From NCBI GenBank assembly GCA_023362775.1, contig JALMGJ010000017.1:19603001-19667000 (forward strand): a DNA stretch of 64,000 nt, given 5' to 3'. Source of the stretch: Charina bottae (taxonomy: Eukaryota > Chordata > Lepidosauria > Squamata > Charinaidae). This document shows, in pieces, positions 1 to 12,307 of the stretch. A program made the translations under genes and the position numbers. Below the pieces are notes generated by a model that saw only the letters and a list, made by a program, of their open reading frames with translations, did no database searches and was not told the origin of the DNA. How positions within the stretch are numbered: the stretch's first letter is position 1; every line of letters begins with the position of its first letter.

Positions 1-315
1 GAGTGATCCCCTTGAATGGAAAAGATATGTGAAGTCATATCCAGGAGCTGATGGACTTTCTAGTGATGCCTGGGGTCGCTAAAAAGTGTCTTCTTTCAGC
101 ATCTACAGATAATCCAAGATTCATCTCTTTGTTGGGAGGCAATGCACAGCACAGAGTGTATGAATTATCTTACTGGAGATTTACTGAGCCTAAAGGAATC
201 AGATATTTTTTAAAAGCAAAGAAAACCCAGCAAGTTTTCAGCATCTCACCTGGCATTAAATAATCCCTCTGTATGGCATTCCAGGGCATTTACCCCTTTG
301 TGGTTTCCCCCATCC

Positions 316-412
316 CTTTTCTTTTCTTTTCTTTTCTTTTCTTTTCTTTTCTTTTCTTTTCTTTTCTTTTCTTTTCTTTTCTTTTCTTTTCTTTTCTTTC
401 TTTTCTCTTTTG
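316..412. repeat. (CTTTT)n microsatellite
   Basis: About 18 near-perfect copies of the pentamer CTTTT, ending in a slightly degraded CTTTC/CTCTTT tail. On the other strand it reads as AAAAG, which gives a false lysine/glutamate-rich frame. Confidence 0.97.
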
Positions 413-1560
413 AATTCCACATGCTTGGTTCAATTTTATTTCTTTTTAAATGAAGGTTATTGAAGAGTGTCACAGCTTTCTAATATGAAGCTGTGGCTGG
501 GTACTTAGTGAGGTTCTTTGGTATTATTCGGTCTGCTCAGCAGTCAGGCTTGCACTGAATTACAGGACGTAACAGAGCAGAAAAGCACTCTCTCTTTTTC
601 TGCAGCTCAGAAAAGAGTGGAGAGGGTGGTGGTCTTTCCTTTCTTCTTTCTTTTTTCCTTGCACAAATTCATGGTAATGATGCATCAAATATAGACTTGT
701 AAAAGGCATCATTATACACAGCATTGCTTTCATGAAACGTTCTTTTGAGGTGTCCATGCTAGATTCCACGTGAAATAAACTCAATTGGTTTTACATTGGA
801 TATTTCCTGAATTTTCAGGAAACATTTCAGGCTCCAGAAAACTGAAGAAACATTATCAGCCTCTCTCTTTTGCCTTCCTCCTCACTATATTGAAATAATT
901 TCATTTCACTGCAATAATAAAGAGCAGAGATGCAAAACCTGAAGTCCCAGGACTACACTGATTCTTGAAAGCTTTAGGTTCCTTCAAAAGTTGCCATCAG
1001 TTTGCAATTTTAATAGCATAAAAAGGTCAATTATTAAATACATGGGGAGTAATCACATTAGGGGTGATTCCATACTGCCATCATTTCTAAATGCAATTTG
1101 AAAATGATCCACAATAATATTCTCTTTCACCTGTCTTGCAGTTCTGAGAAGAAGAAGTAAAGAATCACTTATCTGTTCTGAGCTGCTGCAAGTCTAACAG
1201 TAATAAAAATTCCCTTGTTCCTATTTCCTGGAAGAGAGAGAGAAAAAAATTGCTTGCACACACATCCATATTCTTTCTCCCATGTTGTGTGCATTTGTCT
1301 GGCTGTGTGCAGAATTATAAGGATCCTCCTCTGATTGGTTCCAGAGGGAGAGCTGCAAAATAATCAACCCCGCTTTCCTTTTGAAATGCCTGCTATAAAT
1401 ATTTAAATTCAGTATTTTTCTAGGACTGAAACATAAGGGGATTCTTACATTCTTCCAAGTCACAGTTTGTGTTTTGTGAGCTGTGTTCAATTGTTCAGGT
1501 TCTCATGCCTGAGTTAGGAAGGGGGTAACATAGGACATAATGTATTTATGTATTGGAAAA
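413..1560. other. No recognised feature
   Basis: AT-rich sequence with no long open frame, no terminal repeats and no element family that I recognise. The short frames here lack any domain signature. Confidence 0.5.
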
Positions 1561-3143
1561 TACACTGCTCAAAAAAAGAAAGGGAACACTGAAACAACAC
1601 AATGTAAGTCCAAGTCAATCACACTTCTGTGAAATCGAACTGTCCACTTAGGTAGCAACACTGATTGACAATCAATTTCACATGCTGTTGTGCACATGGA
1701 ATAGACAACAGGCGGAAAGCATAGGCAGTTAGCAAGACATCCCCAATAAAGGAGTGGATCTGCAGGTGGTGACCACAGACCACTTCTCAGTTCCTATGCT
1801 TTCTGGCTGATGGTTTGGTCACTTTTGAATGCTGGCGGTGCTTCCACTCTAGTGGTAGCATGAGATAGAGTCTACAACCCACACAAGTGGCTCAGGTAGT
1901 GCAGCTCATCCAGGATGGCACATCAATGCGAGCTGTGGCAAGAAGGTTTGCTGTGTCTGTCAGCGTAGTGTCCAGAGCATGGAGGCGCTACCAGGAGACA
2001 GGTCAGTACATCAGGAGACGTGGAGGAGGCCGTAGGAGGGCAACAACCCAGCAGCAGGACCGCTACCTCCGCCTTTGTGCAAGGAGGAACAGGAGGAGCA
2101 CTGCCAGAGCCCTGCAAAATGACCTCCAGTGGGCCACAAATGTGCGTGTGGCTGCTCAAACGGTCAGAAACAGACTCCATGAGGGTGGCATGAGGGCCCG
2201 ACGTCCACAGGTGGGGGTTGTGCTTACAGCCCAACACCATGCAGGACGTTTGGCATTTGCCAGAGAACACAAGATTGGCAACTTCGCCACTGGCGCCCTG
2301 TGCTCTTCACAGATGAAAGCAGGTTCACACTGAGCACATGTGACAGACGTGACAGGGTCTGGAGACGCCGTGGAGAACGTTCTGCTGCCTGCAACATCCT
2401 CCAGCATGACCTGTTTGGCACTGGGTCAGTAATGGTGTGGGGTGGCATTTCTTTAGGGGGCCGCACAGCCCTCCATGTGCTCGCCAGAGGTAACCTGACT
2501 GCCATTAGGTACCGAGATGAGATCCTCAGACCCCTTGTGAGACCATATGCTGGTGCGGTTGGCCCTGGGTTCCTCCTAATGCAAGACAATGCTAGACCTC
2601 ATGTGGCTGGAGTGTGCCAGCAGTTCCTGCAAGACGAAGGCATTGATGCTATGAACTGGCCCGCCCGTTCCCCAGACCTGAATCCAATTGAGCACATCTG
2701 GGACATCATGTCTCGCTCCATCCACCAACGCCACGTTGCACCACAGACTGTCCAGGAGTTGGGGGATGCTTTAGTCCAGGTGTGGGAGGAGATCCCTCAG
2801 GAGACCATCCGCCACCTCATCAGGAGCATGCCCAGGCGTTGTAGGGAGGTCATACAGGCACGTGGAGGCCACACACACTACTGAGCCTCATTTTGACTTG
2901 TTTTAAGGACATTACATCAACGTTGGATCAGCCTGTAGTGTTCTTTTCCACTTTAATTTTTGAGTTTAACTCCACATCCAGACCTCCAGGGGTTGCTTAT
3001 ATTTGATCTCCATTGCTTTTTGTGTGATTTTGTTGTCAGCACATTCAACTATGTAATGGACAAAGTAATTAATACGAATATTTCATTCATTCAGATCTAT
3101 GATGTCTTATTTCAGTGTTCCCTTTATTTTTTTGAGCAGCTTA
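1561..3143 (+). mobile_element. Tc1/mariner DNA transposon, near full length
   Basis: The element is about 1.58 kb, the usual Tc1 size. Its ends are inverted repeats of about 30 bp: the left end reads TACACTGCTCAAAAAAAGAA and the right end, reverse-complemented, reads TAAGCTGCTCAAAAAAATAA, both followed by AGGGAACACTG. Each end carries TA, as expected for Tc1 integration at TA. The inside holds one transposase gene in + orientation, broken by a frameshift. The flanks are ordinary AT-rich DNA. The two ends differ at about three positions, so the copy is not brand new, but the whole element is very well preserved. Confidence 0.95.
1887..2884 (+). pseudogene. Tc1 transposase, one frameshift
   Basis: This is a cut-and-paste transposase that would act in the nucleus on the element's own inverted repeats. 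The first frame (1887-2333) opens at a GTG; the first in-frame ATG is at 1926. It has the N-terminal paired-like helix-turn-helix region ([20 protein letters not shown]) and an arginine-rich GRRR stretch. The second frame (2300-2884) has the DDE catalytic domain: FTDESRF carries the first Asp, QDNARPH the second, and NPIEHIWD the Glu. There are 34 residues between the last two, i.e. the Tc1 DD34E spacing. The frames join near 2270-2275, where one base appears to be missing after the codons for FAREH. All catalytic residues survive, so this single lesion seems to be what silences the copy. Confidence 0.93.
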
Positions 3144-4984
3144 TAAATGTTATAAAAGGTTGAAACACAAAGATTTATACAAATTTTCTGTACATACCAA
3201 AACACATAGCTACACACACTATCCATACTATCAGACATGGACACAAATGCACATACGTAGACATGCATAGCCTGTGAGCTTCATGGCTAGGTGGGGATCA
3301 GAATGTGATCCTTTATAATTCCACACTTTAAGCTGTTTTATGACCACCAAGCTGACTTCAATCCACTGTCAAACCCCATGCATATTTCAGAGAGGCATGT
3401 TTAGTGTTCATCTGGGATAAATACAAAATCTTGGAAGCTGGAAAATGAATTTCCAAGCCTCATTTAGAGTGAGTTAATAAAAGCAAAGTTCTTTTGAATA
3501 CTTTGAGATGCTTTTTCCCAGATTTCTTCCTGTCTGGGAGGAGTTGCTGTTTATGAGATTAGCTGTCAACTGACTTATCACTGTTACTTTTTCCATTCCT
3601 TTCCCAGCCTCCCTATAATTTTTCACATCTACTAAGCAACCCTTCCCTATGGAGGCTTTTGCTGTCATCCTGGGTGCACCAAAGCAAAGACGTTATCAAG
3701 AACTTGGAAAGTTTTGGTTCACTTCTTGTGAAATGAATCAACATGGGATTGAGGGGAGCTGTTTATATTTGGAGACCCAGCAGCTCAGTATGTTGCAAAG
3801 AATTCAGGAGGCATATTCTAGAACTAACATAGTTCTTACAAACCTGAACTGCCCAAGCCTCTGGTTCCCCCATGTCTGCTGAACATGTCACCAACCACAA
3901 TGACTTCCTATAATTGCACATTGCAAGGAGGTCAGAAGGGATCAGCAACAAGGCATTTTTCAATGAACGTGTCCATCATTACCAGTCTTTTCTTTTAGGA
4001 GCTGCCCATCAGATTCCAAATAATCTCAGAATTTCCTGAAATGTAAGCTGGAAAGTGAAGACATTCAGTGGCCTGTTAGAACCAGTGAATGGAGTAGAGC
4101 TTAACACTATGTTAAGTTGTGTGCAGAAAAAGAATATTGTTTAAAAACACAGCCTGTGAGCATGTTAGAGAGATTCAGGTTCTTATTCTTACATTTTTAG
4201 CCCACCCAAGCATAAAGAAACACACACTTAGACATTGCAGGTACAAAAAGTAAGTACAAAAGAGTTCTTACATTTATTTTGTCCAGTTACAGCCATTTCA
4301 GTAGAAAAATGGTGTTTCAGTTCTTCTTTCTGTTCCCTAAACTGAATACCTCTGGCCCTGCTTGCTGCCAGAGGCTGCGTGGAGAAAGGGGAAAAAGCCT
4401 CTGGAGTTGAGGCCTAGCACATGGCCTCTCCATGGAAGGAGCTAAGGCACGTGCATCCTACCCCATCGGTGGAAGAATCAGAGAGAGAGGAGAGGAAGTG
4501 GGAGGGGCAACAAGCAACTTCCTCTAGCAGCACTGAGTTTGCCTCCTAGAGCAATCACTGATATGCTAATGAGGCATGCTTGATTTGCCAGATTACAACA
4601 GAAAGGACCTTGAACTGAATCTTGTTGTTCAGTGTGGAGTTGCATAGACAATGTAGAGACAAGGCTACCCAGCCTTTGCTTATATTTTCTTCAGTAAAGG
4701 AGAGATTGCCCTTTCCTCAAATAGCTGGCTTCACTCTTAAAAAGTTCTCATTGTTAAGAATTCTGTCTTAAAGTTTAAGTGAAATTTGTTTCTCTGCAGT
4801 TTTCATGCATGATTCAGTAGCAGATATTTGAACACTAAAACAGTGCCCCCTATCTTTCCTTCTCCAGACTAAACTTTTCCTTGTTTTCAGATCCTTCACC
4901 ATGATTATTCTCCTCAGAGTAAACTCCAATTGGTCTTTGTAAAATTAAAATCTAGAACTGGATGCAAAAGACAACACAATAAAG
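3144..4984. other. No recognised feature
   Basis: Apparently unique AT-rich sequence. The region 4320-4560 is somewhat richer in G+C, but I see no gene, element end or repeat unit in it. Confidence 0.45.
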
Positions 4985-5065
4985 GTCAGTGTGGTGTAGT
5001 GTAGTGTAGTGCTTGACTTTTGACTTAGAAATGTGGAGACCCAAGTCCATCGGGTCTCTGTATTG
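4985..5065 (+). repeat. Possible degraded tRNA-type SINE head
   Basis: The stretch beginning GGTCAGTGTGGTGTAGTG resembles the tRNA-like head (box A region) of squamate SINEs, followed by a weak GGAGACCCAAGT box B-like segment. An internal GTGTA triplication disturbs it. There is no clear tail or target duplication, so the call is tentative. Confidence 0.3.
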
Positions 5066-5215
5066 ATGACTGATGATCTTGTATCAATTAGTGTAATTGA
5101 CCAGCAGAATTCTTGAGAGGATAAAATAGAGACAGAAAACCTTTGCAAAATAATGAGAGAGGGGTAGGGGGAGGACTTGTGCCATAGTAGTTTTAGTGCA
5201 AATATAGGCGCAACA

Positions 5216-5462
5216 TATTTATTTATTTAATTTTTATCCCACCTTTATTATTTTTATAAATAACTCAAGGCGGCAAACATACCTAATACTCCTTCCTCCT
5301 CCTATTTTCCCCACAACAACAACCCTGTGAGGTGAGTTGGGCTGAGAGAGAGAGACTGGCCCAAGGTCACCCAGCCGGCTTTCATGCCTAAGGCAGGACT
5401 AGAACTCACAGTCTCCTGGTTTCTAGCCCATTGCCTTAACCACTAGACCAAACTGGCTCTCA
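5216..5462 (-). repeat. tRNA-derived SINE (MIR-like body), antisense
   Basis: Read on the minus strand it starts AGAGCCAGTTTGGTCTAGTG, a tRNA-like RNA polymerase III promoter head with box A. It continues through GTGAGTTCTAGTCC (box B) and the core GGGTGACCTTGGGCCAG. It ends in a LINE-like tail (GCCGCCTTGAGTTATTTATA) and an ATTT-rich 3' end. The + copy at 19033-19290 is nearly the same from end to end, which supports the boundaries. Confidence 0.85.
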
Positions 5463-5738
5463 TATGGACTGCATCCAGCTTTCTGAAGTCCGTTTCTTCA
5501 ATGTGCCATATATTCCTAGAACTTCTCTACTCCATTTAACTTTTTTCATCCTCTGCTACCAGTGATCTCAGTGAAACTGATGTCTAGAGTGGGGAAAGTC
5601 CACTCTAATTTTCCTTCCGGAGGGATTTTGATGCTGCTGGGATTCTTTGGGAGTGGAAATTAAAGCCTTCCTCTTTTGCTTACGTTGCTTGAGATGCTTT
5701 GCATGAGTGCATTGTGCCTAAATTCATATGTACCTATA

Positions 5739-7065
<1,327 letters not shown>

Positions 7066-7455
7066 GTTGTTTATTCGTTCAGTCGCTTCCGACTCTTCAT
7101 GAGTTCATGGACCAGCCCAAGCCAGAGTTTCCTGTCGGCTGTCACCATCCCCAGCTCCCCCACGGTCGAGTCCATCACCTCCAGAATATCATCCATCCAT
7201 CTTGCCCTTGGTCGGCCCCTCTTCCTTTTGCCTTCCACTTTCCCTAACATCAGCATCTTCTCCAGGGTACCCTCTCTTCTCATTATGTGGCCAAAGTACT
7301 TCAGTTTTGCCTTTAATATCATTCCCTCAAGTGAGCAGTCTGGCTTGATTTCCTGGAGTATGGACTGGTTTGATCTTCTTGCAGTCCAAGGCACTCTCAG
7401 AATTTTCCTTCAACACCACAGTTCAAAAGCATCTATCTTCCTTCGCTCAGCCTTT
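7066..7455 (-). mobile_element. BovB LINE 3' end (type b), antisense, 5'-truncated
   Basis: On the minus strand it encodes the C-terminal part of a BovB protein (RVPWTARRSNQSILQEI, then KLKYFGHIMRR, then the final KSRKRLNE) and the 3' end. It is collinear with the end of the full BovB at 47-50 kb. The last bases read as the type b tail (GTCGGAAGCGACTGAACGAA). At its 5'-truncated end the sequence CTTCCTAGCCTCTCATAAT is present twice in tandem, which blurs the target duplication. Confidence 0.9.
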
Positions 7456-7499
7456 CTTCCTAGCCTCTCATAATCTTCCTAGCCTCTCATAATTCAATT

Positions 7500-9500
7500 A
7501 AAACCCAGGGTATGTCTTCCTGAGTGAATTCCTCTCATTGGTTTTTTTAAGGAGTGTTTCCCCCATCACTGCTAAAAGGGTATCCTGCCCTTGAGAAATT
7601 GATGGACAATTTATCCATCCCCTAGAGATATTTAGAGAAATCGTCCAGCCAATTTATCTATCAACAAATTAGATGGAAAATTTCAAAAGGCCATGTGAGT
7701 CCTGTTGTGTCCAGAACACGGCTTGAACTGGGATTTGCAAGCTCTGATAACTGATACTTGGCTACCTGCATTGTGCATTCAGCCCAGAATGAAAGGCAAA
7801 ATCAGCCATTGCTAGTATGAAGCCTTGGGTGGGCTTTTTGACCTTATCTTGTCAATTGAACAAAAACCTTTGGTTCCTGCAAGTATCTTCAGAGACCAGA
7901 AAGAGAATTGGAAGTCAGGAATATCACGAACAACACCAGCATGGGAATGAGAGGGCCATCTAAACAATGGAGAAGAGACAGATTTGGGTTGGGGTCAGGA
8001 AAAAGAGAAAGCTGCAAGAAGAACGTATTAGTGCTGAAAACTGAGAAGGGCTAAGGCCGAGTTGTTTCTGGACAAATTGCTGGAACTAAAAGGACTGAGA
8101 GAGATTTATTAGGCTGGGGAAGAGGCATGATGAAAACTCTGGCCATGGTGATGAATTAATCTTCCTTAGGCCAGGCTGAAGCACAGATATTTAACTCTCA
8201 AAGTTCTGCAGAGATGTTAACTCTGAGACATGTTATCTGCAAGGTAGCTGATCACAGAAGGGCATACATATTTTAAAATAAATTAAATTAAAAATATTCC
8301 TTCTCCTCCATCATGCCATGGCTCACAATTCCCACTCCCATGCTAGCATTTACTTAAGAAACAAATCAATCAATCCATCAACCAGCCCCTCAAGAATAAA
8401 CCATATGGTAAGTACTGTGTCTGGTTTGGCCTCTGAGTCCATTTCACCCAGAAATGTTAACACTGACTGGCAGTAGTTCTCCAGAGTTTCAGGCCAGAGT
8501 TTTCTTCTGTGCCGTTGGCACGGATTGAATCTGGGTCCTTCTGCATTGAAAACACAGGTTGTGCTTCTAAGTTGCAGTTCTTCCCTAAGCCCCTCTATTT
8601 ATAAAAAAAATCTTTTCTTAAGAATGGGATCATGGAGAAGCATTCTGAATTCTAATAAAAATAAGGTTCAACAAAGACCATGTAGTCCCTACTGCCTGCC
8701 TCAAAGATTTGAGAATCTTCAGGTATGGCTATAGTGCAGTTTCCCAGATGGCTATTGCTGTGAATTGTCCAGGTTGGACAAATAAGCTGTAGCATCTCCT
8801 CCATTAATGGAGCAGGTTCTCTGGGGATGGGGGTGGGGTAAAAAGGGGTTGTACTCAGAATTATTCTCTTGATAAGGCCCAAAAATTCTTCTGGAACCCA
8901 TTGTTTTTGATGTATGGTTGTGGTTGCAGCTACAGTCATAATGCCCATCATTGCATGTCGTGTGAGTGCAAGCACAGGTGAATTGTAATGGTACGCAGTA
9001 TGACTGTGCACACACGGACAATTGTATTGCTTAGAATTCTTCAGAACCAGGAAGCTTATGACACTAATGCAAAAGAGTGTAATATTTGGAGGCATCCTGA
9101 AACCAATACAATTTTGTTTGATATGAGGTTATCTAATACTTTCCCACTGTTACATACTATCAACTGCCTGTGTGAGCAATCTGCTTCTTAGCCGGATCAC
9201 ACATTTATTTTATTTGCCTCGGTGCATCTCTGGAAGACTGTGTCTTTCCTCATGGGCCACCATATCTACTAAATGGGTCTTATTTTGATGCTAAACAAAG
9301 GCATTGAATTATTTTAGATAAGCTTGTTAGTTTATCTTATTAGCAGATGCCTTTCAAGGTACCTCAAACAAATTTTAATCTTGATCTAGTTTCTTTTTTA
9401 TAAAAAAATTATTAGATTTAAGACAAAGATAAAAACTACAAAAAAGAAAAAAAACTACAAAAAGAAAAAAAAGATAAAACTAAAAAAGTGTGAAAACACA
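7500..9500. other. No recognised feature
   Basis: AT-rich sequence with A-rich tracts near 9400-9480. No element or gene could be assigned. Short open frames on both strands around 8650-9190 show no domain. Confidence 0.45.
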
Positions 9501-9504
9501 AGAG

Positions 9505-9569
9505 AATTTTTTTTTTTTTACAATTACAAGAAGAGGTGACTTCTGACTTTTAACAGCAAGGATATACAA
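9505..9569 (+). repeat. Direct repeat, copy 1 (about 62 bp)
   Basis: Starts with AA and a T-run, then ACAATTACAAGAAGAGGTGA and on to GGATATACAA. It is repeated without visible mismatch, apart from T-run length, at 9786-9847 on the far side of a SINE. Confidence 0.95.
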
Positions 9570-9596
9570 TTTTTCCATAATCAATCCCTTAAAAAG

Positions 9597-9785
9597 GGGG
9601 CGTGATGGCTCAGCGGGTAAGACGCCAGGCTTGTCGATTGGAAGATCGCAAGTTCGGAGGTTTGAATACCTAGCCCTGCATGATGGAGTGATCTCCCTCA
9701 CTAGCCCCAGCTCTTGCCAACCTAGCAATTCGAAAGCATACAAATGCAAGTAGATTAATAGGTACCACTTCAGTGGGATGGTAAC
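9597..9785 (+). repeat. Sauria-type SINE, 3'-truncated
   Basis: Head GGCGTGATGGCTCAGCGGGT (tRNA-like, box A), box B region AGTTCGGAGGTTTGAATACC, then the body CCAGCTCTTGCCAACCTAGC and CGAAAGCATACAAATGC. It stops at GGGATGGTAACAA. The BovB-like 3' half seen in the copies at 23 and 26 kb is missing, so this copy is truncated at the end that normally carries the tail, which is odd for target-primed insertion. Confidence 0.9.
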
Positions 9786-9847
9786 AATTTTTTTTTTACA
9801 ATTACAAGAAGAGGTGACTTCTGACTTTTAACAGCAAGGATATACAA
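9786..9847 (+). repeat. Direct repeat, copy 2
   Basis: Second copy of the segment at 9505-9569, directly abutting the truncated SINE. It lies 281 bp downstream of the first copy and runs straight into a (GTAT)n tract. Confidence 0.95.
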
Positions 9848-9849
9848 CA

Positions 9850-9902
9850 AGTATGTATGTATGTATGTATGTATGTATGTATGTATATATACACACACAC
9901 AC
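9850..9902. repeat. (GTAT)n then (AC)n microsatellite
   Basis: About nine copies of GTAT followed by a short ATAC/AC run, just upstream of the hAT MITE at 9926. Confidence 0.95.
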
Positions 9903-9925
9903 ACACTAACATATACTGTATATAC

Positions 9926-10193
9926 CAGGGCTTTCCAAAGTGTCGCCGCTGGCGACACACGAGCGGCGGTGCGGTGGCGGCGGCGCAGCGGCGGCGTGCG
10001 CGCGCACAGCGGCAGTGCGGGGGCGCGCGTGTGCGGCGGCGACACAGGAGAGCGTGCGGTGGCGCGCGCATGCACGGCGGCGGCGGCTGCCACCGTGCAC
10101 GCGCGCGCCGCCGCTTCCGGGTGGTGTGGCGACACACCACGCTGTGTGTGGCGACACACTTTTGTGTCGCGACACACAGTTTGGAAAGCTCTG
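9926..10193. mobile_element. CpG-rich hAT MITE, copy 1
   Basis: A 268-bp non-autonomous element. It begins CAGGGCTTTCCAAAG and ends CTTTGGAAAGCTCTG in inverted orientation (here GTTTGGAAAGCTCTG), flanked by a perfect 8-bp duplication GTATATAC (9918-9925 and 10194-10201). The 8-bp duplication and the CAG...CTG termini are typical of the hAT superfamily. Subterminal CGACACAC motifs occur in both orientations. The core is extremely rich in GGCGGCG and GCGCGC and has no coding sense; the open frames across it are compositional artefacts. Three relatives are at 16225, 37986 and 58393. Confidence 0.93.
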
Positions 10194-10239
10194 GTATATA
10201 CTGTAACATATATATACTGTAACATATATATACTGTGTG

Positions 10240-10310
10240 TATGCGTATGCGTATGCGTATGCGTATGCGTATGCGTATGCGTATGCGTATGCGTATGCGT
10301 ATGCGTATGT
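10240..10310. repeat. (GCGTAT)n hexamer microsatellite
   Basis: About eleven tandem copies of TATGCG, an unusual CpG-containing unit. It lies between TATATACTGTAACA repeats and unrecognised sequence. Confidence 0.97.
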
Positions 10311-11560
10311 GTAGCAACAGAAAGCTGAAAGTTCAAAATAGCAGATTCAACATGTAGGAAAATGCTAAAATCTTCAGATTTAGTACAAAAATAATAACAG
10401 GGAGATGATTACGTACTGTCAACCTCCTTAATATTTGGATGGAAAGCAAAATCCAAAACTTCAAAAGAATATTTTAAAAAGAAATTAATCACAAAAATAA
10501 TGATAAGCACCAAGAGAACGCATTTCTCCTTGTTGTAGAAAGCCTCTCTTAGGGTACACATACTTAAAAGAAAAATAAATTGGGTGATTTAGAAATGGGG
10601 TGGCCGGTCTTAATGTCCCTTTAAGGCTACAATGCGGCTTGGAAATGATGACACCCCAGCCTCCTGGCTGCTCTTACCAGTCAGTCGTGAACACTGCAAT
10701 TTTCTGGCTGCAAGCAGCCTTCCCGAGGACAGATGGGGTAATTCCGAGTGTTTTCCTTTCTCCGGAAAAACGCTCCTGGCCTTCAGGAAAAACCTGCCTG
10801 AGCCCAAAAAATTGCTGCATTGTCAGTTTTGCTTGCGAAGTCCACGAGCACAGCTGTTCAGACCACCATATTCCCTCCGGAAGCCCTAATTGTGATCAAG
10901 TTAAACATTTTGGTAAAGGCAATATTTCAGGATGAGAAAGCCTAAAGCAGCAAAAGTAGCAGCAATCACTGAACTTAATTAATTAATTAAAAGCTTGGGC
11001 TCAATCAAACTCTCTTTGACTCTCTTTCTCTTAAGAGACAGCACCAGCCTTTCAAATGTGGGAAAAAGCATGAGAGATTGCACCCCACGGAGAGAGAGAA
11101 TTTGGGGTCTCTAATTGCTCAAAAATCTGATCCCTGTGATTCAGTAAATTTGGAGGTCCTCATTAAAGGTGGTGATGATTGGGGATTGCAGTCTCTTTTT
11201 CTTGGGCTTCTTTTTCCAACAGGTTCCACATTTTTAAGTACAAATGACAAAAAGCACTTCTTCATGTTGGGATTTAATACGTATTTTTGTGGAATTTGGG
11301 TACAGCTGACAGGTGATAACTTTTTGGCAAATTTCTTCATATACATGAGTCTCAGTTATTGGGCTTTGCATTGTCTTGACAATGATCAGCTCCAGTGCAT
11401 AGAGGGTGTGTCTGAGGGCACCTTCAGTCTCGGACTGAACTCTTGGACTATGGATAATTCTGTAGGGGAAGGCCTGAATAGATCAAAAACAACGCAGACA
11501 GCACAACTTGTCACCATATGAACGTACATGCTCACAGTGCTGTGTATTTGTGTGAAGAAA
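10311..11560. other. No recognised feature
   Basis: No element ends or domains. The part 10590-10900 has a more balanced base composition than its surroundings and three overlapping open frames of 65-111 codons, but none has a recognisable motif or splice-supported structure. Confidence 0.4.
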
Positions 11561-11562
11561 TG

Positions 11563-11740
11563 AATGAACAACTCTGGGCAGCTCACAATAGTAAAACCAA
11601 TCACTAAAAAACAACCATAAAACAATAAAACAGTAAAACTCTTGTATAAATATATGTAATTCAATGATTGTAAGCCGCCTAGAGCCCTCCGTCTAGGGAG
11701 GGGATAGGCGGGGTATAAATACGTTAAATAAATAAAAAAA
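11563..11740. mobile_element. L2/CR1-type LINE 3' ends, two short pieces
   Basis: The first part (to about 11640) resembles the antisense form CTCTGGGCAGCTCACAATA with AAACAATAAAACAG. The second part is a sense 3' end: TGTAAGCCGCCTAGAGCCCT, a short hairpin CTAGGGAGGGG, then GGTATAAATACG and an A-rich TAAATAAATAAA tail, as in L2-like LINE tails of squamates. Confidence 0.65.
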
Positions 11741-11814
11741 CGATCAACAAAAACAGAAATCCTGCACCTTAATCATCCCCTTAGGATGCCCAGCTGCAAG
11801 TTCCAGTTACTTAT

Positions 11815-11960
11815 TTATTATTATTATTTTTATTTATTATTTGGATTTATCCCCGCCCATCTCCATCATGGTAGACTCTGGGCAGTTTACAATCACAATA
11901 TAAAAAGTTAAAAACCTATACATCTAAAATCTACTATAAAAACAAATTAAAAAATCCAAG
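11815..11960 (-). mobile_element. L2/CR1-type LINE 3' end, antisense
   Basis: Begins with a TTATT-rich tail, then GATTTATCCCCGCCCATCTC and ACTCTGGGCAGTTTACAATC, the reverse complement of the usual L2-like 3' end. No coding part remains. Confidence 0.7.
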
Positions 11961-12060
11961 AGATGGTGTGTTCTTAAAAGGAGGATATTACTAAGTTAAC
12001 CACCCCCAGGAGGAACTATTATTTCCTTCATTCCAGGCAAGGCAGCAGAACCAGGTCTTC

Positions 12061-12127
12061 CATTCCATTCCATTCCATTCCATTCCATTCCATTCCATTC
12101 CATTCCATTCCATTCCATTCCATTCCC
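12061..12127. repeat. (CATTC)n microsatellite
   Basis: About 13 perfect copies of the pentamer CATTC. Confidence 0.98.
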
Positions 12128-12307
12128 ACATGGTAAATCTGTGTTGGGGAGGCAGAAATATTTATGGGACCATCATTTTCTGCTGTCTCTGGAACATGAT
12201 GTCATCCTTATGAGGTAGACCAGACAGGAAACATGATCAGATGAGTTAATTCTACTTTATTGTAAAACTACATTAACAGAAACATCGGAGGTAAATTCCA
12301 GGCAAAA

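Noticed and set aside
246..473. Open frame rich in K/R/E on the minus strand
   Set aside because: It is the translation of the (CTTTT)n microsatellite.
9770..10336. Several long overlapping frames on both strands (up to 188 codons)
   Set aside because: They come from simple repeats and the CpG-rich MITE core; they have no domain and differ wildly by frame.
11060..11100. QPFKCGKKHERLHPTERE, reminiscent of a C2H2 zinc-finger linker
   Set aside because: Only one partial finger, with the second Cys and correct spacing missing, and no neighbouring fingers.
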